NCBI GenBank assembly: GCA_037367405.1
Contig: JAZKJV010003370.1
Location: 124,001-188,000 of the forward strand
Direction of reading: 5' to 3'
Source: Ottelia alismoides
Lineage: Eukaryota > Streptophyta > Magnoliopsida > Alismatales > Hydrocharitaceae
Length of the DNA stretch: 64,000 bases
A program made the position numbers and the translations under genes. Of the stretch, positions 57,745-64,000 are shown in pieces; the stretch's first letter is position 1; each line of letters begins with the position of its first letter. The notes beneath the pieces were generated by a model. That model worked only from the letters and a program-made list of their open reading frames with translations. It was not told the DNA's origin and did not search any database.

Positions 57745-60700
57745 CTAAATGGAGTCTACAACGGCCAAGAATGCATCTGGTTCTAGGTAAGGCTTCAGGA
57801 GTTGGCCGTTGACGACGAAGGGCTGTGCGTCAGGGGACAATTCTAATATGGCAATACTTCCATTGTCACGCACTTCACTAACTCGAAATGGCCCTGTCCA
57901 CTTACTCTTCAATTTGCCTGGGAATATCCGCAACTTTGCATCAAATAACCACACTTTCTGTCCAATATCAAAGGTCTTTCGTCTGATATGCCGGTCATGC
58001 CAACGTTTCACCTTCTCTTTGTACATCAAGGTGTTATCGTATGCATAGTCTCGGAATTCCAAGAGCCTGTTCAGATCATCTTTTCTCTTCTGACCACTTT
58101 TGCGTGAGTCCAAATTGCAACTGTTAACTGCCCATAAAGATTTGTGGATTAATTCAACTGGCAGATGGCACGGCTTCCCATATACAAGAGGATAGGGCGA
58201 CATGCCCAAGGGAGACTTGTAGGCGGTTCGGTAAGCCCATAGGACCGAGTCCAAGAGTTGAGACCAGTCCTTTCTGTTTGGCCTAACAAGTTTCTGCAGG
58301 ATAGTCTTGATTTCCCTGTTTGATAACTCTGCCATGCCATTGGTCTGAGGATGGTAAGGAGACGCGACACGATGATCGATGCCATACTCCTTCATTAACT
58401 TCTTGACCTCTTTGTTAATGAAGTGGCTACCCCCGTATGATATGAGTATTTTCGGTATCCCGAACCACGAAATGATGTTCTTCTTCAGGAACTGGCATAC
58501 TGTCGGTTGTCGACGGCTCGAGCGGGGATAGCTTCAACCCAACGACTCACGTAATCGACGGCAAGAAGGATGTGCTCAAAATTTTGACTGTTAGGGAACA
58601 GTCCCATGAAGTCAATGCCCCATGCATCGAAAAAATCTGCTATCTGAATGATTTTCAGGGGCATTGAATCTTTGGCAGTAAGTATACCTTTCAATCTCTG
58701 ACAGTCAATACATCTTTTGACAAACTCTGCTGCATCCTTAAATAATGTGAGCCACCAGAAGCCACACTGAAGTACTTTTGCTGCCGTACGATCTCCAGAG
58801 TGATGCCCACCAGATTCGAGCGAGTGACAATGCTCGAGGACACTAGATTGCTCCTCCTGAGGGATGCACCTGCGCCAAATGCAATCCGCTCCTTCTCTGA
58901 ATAAAAGAGGATCCTCCCATTGGTAGAATCGGATGGTCGACATGAATTTGTTCTTCTGATTTTTCGTCCAATCCGCTGGTGTTACCCCAGAGGCGAGGTA
59001 GTTGACTATATCTGCATACCACGGAAGAGAATCCACTACTAAGATGGCTTCGTCAGGAAAGGTTTCTGTGATAGGTGCATTGTTCAGAGGAGGCTCATGC
59101 TGCTCTATTCTGGAGAGATGGTCTGCTACCACATTTTGAACTCCAGGCTTGTCCTTGATTTCCAAATCAAATTCCTGGAGGAGAAGGATCCAACGAATCA
59201 GTCTTGGCTTGGCATCCTTCTTCTGCTGTAGGTACCGGATAGCAGAGTGGTCTGTAAAAATTGTGACTTTTGATCCTAACAAATAGGATCTGAACTTCTC
59301 AAGGGCGAAAACCACAACCAGCAATTCTTTCTCTGTCACTGTATAATTTCTTTGTGCTTCATCTAATGTTCTGCTGGCATAGTGAATGGCATAGGGCGCT
59401 TTTTCTTTCCTTTGCCCAAGAACAGCCCCAACTGCAAAGTCTGACGTATCAGTCATTATCTCAAAGGGAAGAGTCCAGTCTGGCGGTTATAAGATTGGAT
59501 CCTGAGTAATAAGCTCCTTCAACTGATTGAAAGCAAGGAGAACCTGCTGATCAACGATGAATTCAGTTTCCTTGCACAAAAGTTCTGTCAGAGGTCGGGC
59601 AATGCGGCTGAAATCCTTAAATAATCGCCTGTAGAATCCCACATGCCTCAGGAATGACCTCACGTTCTTCACTGAATGAGGTGGCTGGAGATTTAAAATA
59701 ACATCCACCTTTGTCGGGTCGACTTCCATGCCACGTTTGGAAACAACGTGGCCCAGCACAATGCCTTCAATGACCATAAAGTGGCTCTTTTCCCATGAAA
59801 GCACTAAATTGACTTCTCGGCACTTCTGAAGCACTCTGTCTAGGTGCTCAAGACAAGAATCGAAACTATCACCATAGACAGAGAAGTCATCCATGAACAC
59901 CTCGAGAAAACTTCCTACCATCTCGGCAAAGACTGCTAACATGCATCTTTGGAAGGTTGCTGGTGCATTGCATAATCCAAAGGGCATTCTCTTGAGGCGT
60001 AGGTGCCGAACGGGCAAGTGAAGGTAGTCTTCTCTTGATCTTCAGGGCGATTTCCACTTGGTTGTACCCGGAGTACCCATCCAAAAAGCAGAAGAACTCC
60101 TTGCCTGCTAATCTTTCCAGAACTTGATCAATGAATGGCAAGGGAAAGTTGTCCTTCTTCGTTGCTGCATTAAGATGACGGTAGTCAACACACACCTGCC
60201 AGGATGTTGGTACCCGAGTGGAAATTCCCTCTCCTTTGTCATTTGTGACCACGGTCAACCTGGATTTCTTTGGAACTACATGCAGTGGGCTTACCCATTT
60301 TGAGTCAGAGATGGGATAAATGAAGCTGCATCACACCATTTCGTTATTTCTTTCATGACGACGTCCCAGAGGTCAGGGTTCAACCTTCTTTGGAATTCGC
60401 GAGACGGCTTGGCATCTTCTTCCAGATAGATGTGGTGTGAACACAAGGCTGGATTTATCCCTCGGAGATCTGATACGCTCCAACCAAGTGCCTTGCGGTT
60501 CTTTTCTAGAACCTCAAGAAGACGAGATTCCTGTTCCGAATTCAGTCTGCTGCTGATGATGACTGGATACATTTGTTCTTCACCCGTAAGAAAAGCATAC
60601 TTCAGGCCTGCAGGAAGTGGCTTGAGTTCTGCTTTTGACCTGTCCAACTTGTCGCTCACTTCAGAGACTATGCTGGTGGTGGGATGTACTTACTTGAAGC

Positions 60701-61610
60701 TGCTCCCATCCTCATCATTCTGTTGAGGTCCAGGTGATGTGTCGAACGATTCTACGCTAAGCTGATCGTGTTCAGTCTGGAGTGAATGCTCAAAGAGATG
60801 CGCCTGCATCTGAGAATCTATCTCCCACGAATCATCGGAGCATAAGCTAACTATGCTTTCCAAGTCCTCCTCAAGAGTGAGGATTTCTCGGGTCCATGGA
60901 TTGTCCAAGGATAGGGATGAGTCTTTGACCTCTGCAATAAAGTCACAGTCTGCTTTACATGCTGGCTGGCTCTCATCAGTTGTGGCATTCGGCTCTCTAT
61001 TCAAGTTTATAGTGATTTGCTGGGTGTTCGAGCTGAAAGTAATCTTGCCAGACCCGTAATCAACCACGACACCTGAAGTACGAAGAAATGGTCGGCAAAG
61101 GATGATAGAGGTCTGGAGTAGGGGTGCAGGTGAGTCCATATCAAGGACTACAAAATCGGCTGGGAATTGCATCTCCTGCACTTTAACTACTACGTCTTCC
61201 AAAAGACCTCGATGCCGCTTGACGGATCGGTTAGCGAACTGAAGGATCATGCGTGTTTGCTTGAGCGGACCCAGCCCGAATTCTTGCATTATGGATGAGG
61301 GCAAAAGGTTGATGGAAGATCCACTGTCAAGGAGAGTGCGCTTGAAGACCTGGTCAAAAATCTTACAACTGATCAGAGGCGCTCCTGTGTCTTGCTTCTT
61401 CTGTGGGAGGTTGCTGATGGCTGCAACAATGGCCATGGAGAGTACGTGCTTCTCTACATCTCTGCGTCTGTTTTCTTGCGCTGGGCGACGCCTGTTAGTA
61501 CATGCCTCTTTCAGTCCTTTCTTCACAGCTGGCATGTACTCCACGGCCTTCAACAAAGGAATCTCAACAGTCAACTTATCTAAAATTTTCACAACTCTTG
61601 GATCAGACAA
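57745..61610 (-). pseudogene. pol: Element D Pol, disrupted
   Basis: Pieces in sense order are 61610-60690 (protease LLDSGSS), 60659-60291, 60258-59887 and 60017-59487 (RT with FMDDFSVYGD), 59456-58485 (RNase [14 protein letters not shown] and VADHLSR; integrase zinc motif and WGIDFMG) and 58395-57745 (integrase C-terminal half, TNGMAE). Breaks are stops near 60690 and 59486 and frameshifts near 60270, 59970 and 58495. The second integrase Asp is Tyr (ISYGGSHF, codon 58437-58435). No chromodomain follows. All domains are present, so the copy decayed by point changes rather than large loss. Confidence 0.92.
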
Positions 61611-64000
61611 TGCCTTTTTTCGTTTTGCAATTTTTTGGATTTTTCTATTGCATGAGGAAAAGGAATATGTACATCACTGGCAGGAAAATTAGAGTTCTTA
61701 TTTACATCAAAATCATTGCCCATCAAATGTTGTACATCCGGACTACAAAAAGGAGTACAAACTGTATCTTGGCATACTGGTGCTGAAGGGTGATCAAAAA
61801 GGGTAGCGTCTGCTCCGTAGGCTGGTGCGGGATCGGCTGCTGCTGGCGGCTCCTCCAAAGCTGGCGCAGCTTCGCTTCAGCTGCAAACTTCTTTTTGGTG
61901 TTTTTGGTTGTGCTGATTTTTTTTGTATTTTCTGCTGGTACTGATGGTAGTGCACGACGGCTGGACTGGCTTCTCCTTCTTCTTCCTCCTCACCCGCCCC
62001 TGTAGCTGGCACGGCTGATGCGGAAGATGACGATCCACCTGTTTCTTTATTCACCCCAATCTTGGTGGCAGGCGGAGGCAAGGCCCTACCACTCCTGAGA
62101 GTAACAGTATTAGAATAAACAGTAATATCATTATCAGACTCGGACAGGACATCACAATCTACCTGCTCTTTCTTCTTGAAATTATTGGGGTTGGCTTCGA
62201 CCTAAGCCGAGATGGTGGTTCGAGTGGCGGTTAGGTCGTCAAGCCGCTTGGTCATCTCCACTAGCCCTTTGACAAGCTGGGTTAGACAATCCATGGTGGG
62301 GTTTGTAGGGGGTACTTCAGTGGGTTCAACGTGCAGACCACGCTGTTGTTGCATAGATGGGTGTGGATGTTGCTGGTGGTGCTGGGGTGGTGCAGGAAGT
62401 TGAAGTTGTTGATACGAAGGAGGAGGATACTGCTGATATTGTTGAGGTGGGGCAGCCGCATACTGATGAAACGACTGTGGATGGCGGTACTGCGGCTACT
62501 GGTACGGTGGGTTTTGCCTCCATTGGTTTGCATACTGGGGAGGCTGATGGTACTGCTGATGAGGCTGAGAGGACTGTCCAAAGCAACCACCCTGAGGTTG
62601 GTGGTACTGCCGATTGGCAATTGGCTGACCCTGGGGTTGTCCCATAGGACGGGTCAGCTGTGCATCGTTAGTCCATACCCCGTTCACTTCCTGAATCAGG
62701 GGTGGTGGTGGGAAGACTGGATCAGGTCCTGAAAGGAACTCTGGCTGGTACACGACCATCTGCTACTGCGGCTGGCCCTGGTCGGGCGCCTGCACGTAGT
62801 ACACGTGCTGGACTGCCGGTGGCTGCTGGCTCGGCTGAGGCTGATGCTGCGGTTGCTGCTCGTCCTTCTTCTCAGCGGGAGCTTCTAATTGTGTCGCCGA
62901 CTGAACAGAGTTGATGGTGCCCACCAACAGTTCTAGGTATTTGTTGATCTGTTCAAGTTTGTCTAAATTCTGCGTCCTCTTCTCGATCACAGCGAGTTTT
63001 TCGAGGTCCTGCGATCGCTTCTCAATGATGTCAACTTTAGAGAGATGGCCCCCGATGATACTGAGGTTGGAGCTCTCATTTCTCTCTGCTTCCTTGGACG
63101 CTGCCATGTGTACTTGCTTCTGGAGGATCTGGGGCTGCTTCTGATATGCCTTGGATGAAGAGAGGGCGGCTCTCCTTCGACCATTTCTTCAAATATCTGC
63201 CAGACTACGTCTTCATCCTTGTTAAAATGTGAGCCCCCACATGTTGCGTCAACGAGCCTTTCGCTCTCAATGTTCAGTCCCCCAAAGAAGTGTTGGACCA
63301 GGCTGGTCTTCGGAATATCATGATGGGGACACTTCTCCTGCAGGTCAGTGAATCTCTCCCATGCTTCATGTATTGACTCATGGGGTCCTTGGGAGAAATT
63401 ACTGATACGGGCTCGCATCTGGTTGAGCCGACCGAGAGGGTAATATTTATGCAGAAATGCGGACTTCAACTCCTCCCAGGTCGTCACAACCTTCCCCAGA
63501 TGGTTGACCCAATAGAGGGCCTTGTCCTGTAAGCTGAATGGAAATGCCATCATTTTGACAATGTCCAAAGGGACGTTTGGATAATGGGTGGTGCGGCGAA
63601 TGCGAGAGAATTGCTGCATGTGAATGTACGACTCTTCATTGGTATTTCCATGGAATGCAGGGAGAAGAGCAATGAACCGGGGCTTCAGCTCAAAGTGAGC
63701 GTGTACCGGTGGAATGAGGATCCACTCGCTCATCTGGTTGTCTCCCGGATTGTATGTCTCTTTAAGTGTAGGCTTGGGGGTGGTGGAAATTCTAGATCAT
63801 CATCTGGACCACCACCTCCACCTCCACCTACTCCTCCTCTGCCTCCTCTGCCTCTGCCTCCTCCTCCCTCGTCTCGGTTCATCATATTGTTCAACATATC
63901 CCGGAATGCTGTCTGCGTGAGGGCCTGCTCGGTCAGCTGCTGCTGGATGGCCTGGATAGATGCTAGTAGTTGTGCATTGACTTGATTCTGGTCTGGCACC
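61611..64000 (-). pseudogene. gag: Element D Gag, broken, N-terminus at or beyond the window end
   Basis: The gag domain is at 63733 to about 63130 (ALYWVNHLGKVVTTW, RLNQMRARISNFSQGP, EAWERFTDLQEKCPHHDIP, GGSHFNKDEDVVWQIFEE), followed by a frameshift. Downstream pieces (63107-62763, 62759-62496, 62081-61794, 61858-61589) are Q/P-rich with the VNGVW motif. The N-terminal piece (63999-63730) has a glycine-arginine run (GGGGRGRGGRGG) not seen in A. The C-terminus (HIPFPHAIEKSKK) shifts frame before pol. Confidence 0.85.

Larger units (their letters stand above)
50798..64000 (-). mobile_element. Element D: divergent Athila-type retrotransposon inserted in C gag, 5' end outside
   Basis: D is a minus-strand element with a 4127-bp 3' LTR (50798-54924), a PPT, a 2.8-kb tail with hairpins, a broken pol and a gag that runs to the window end. 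It interrupts C's gag precisely at 50798, where TGATAACTGG begins. The left duplication is probably CCTGC (50793-50797); the partner is off-window. Its proteins align with A and C throughout but are clearly more distant, so it is a separate family. Confidence 0.9.

Noticed and set aside
57745..58395. Chromodomain after integrase
   Set aside because: The integrase C-termini of A, C and D end shortly after the [18 protein letters not shown] blocks, with no chromodomain aromatic residues.

Overview
This is a gene-poor, transposon-saturated stretch of a flowering-plant nuclear genome. Almost every base belongs to one of six LTR retrotransposons nested in one another. No intact host gene, rRNA, tRNA gene or CRISPR array is visible. 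The species cannot be named from the sequence. The long-LTR Athila-type Ty3/Gypsy elements (tRNA-Asp primer site, no chromodomain) and the Ty1/Copia element (initiator tRNA-Met primer site) are plant-specific in type.

Layout. Element B (+ strand, old, decayed Athila-like) supplies the left end (1-1146), the pol remnant (17972-21776), a 3' noncoding tract (21777-23560) and a 3' LTR (23561-26677 plus about 38011-38450). Element A (- strand, complete) sits inside B's protease region at 1147-17966 with a perfect 5-bp target duplication CATAT, 3.59-kb LTRs, gag and a 1327-codon open pol. Element F (Ty1/Copia, + strand, 26678-38005, 166-bp LTRs, duplication CATAT) sits inside B's LTR. Element E (+ strand, 30377-36572, duplication GGTCT) sits inside F's reverse transcriptase. 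E has no gag or pol, so it is a non-autonomous LARD-like relative of the Athila group. Its LTRs are almost identical over their shared 813 bp, so it is the youngest insertion. From 38451 to 39880 lies the only DNA not clearly retroelement: an array of GGGACGGTT-type repeats that looks like the subterminal part of a CACTA transposon, then an unidentified exon-like coding fragment. Element C (- strand, a relative of A) starts at 39881. Element D (- strand, a more divergent Athila family) is inserted in C's gag at 50798 and runs off the window at 64000, so the 5' ends of both C and D lie outside.

How the parts work. In each Athila-type element the sense order is 5' LTR, PBS, gag, pol (protease, RT, RNase H, integrase), a 1.8-2.8 kb noncoding tail, a purine tract (PPT) and the 3' LTR. 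The visible copies are each broken: A by a TAG in gag, a 1-nt frameshift and a lost RNase H aspartate; C by deletions in RT; D by frameshifts and a lost integrase aspartate; B and F by many stops. E would have to move using proteins supplied by another copy.

The most striking unexplained signal is in the tail of all five Athila-type elements, including E. There are three or four hairpins whose 3' arm plus a following G-run copies the core of the PPT (AAGTATAGGGGG). The arms vary between copies but keep pairing. The LTRs also share a conserved long hairpin, arrays of GATC-centred palindromes, clusters of CACGTG G-boxes, a TATA box with more than 2 kb of LTR downstream, and a conserved splice-donor-like TGCAGGTA. 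A short conserved reading frame follows pol in A, C and D.
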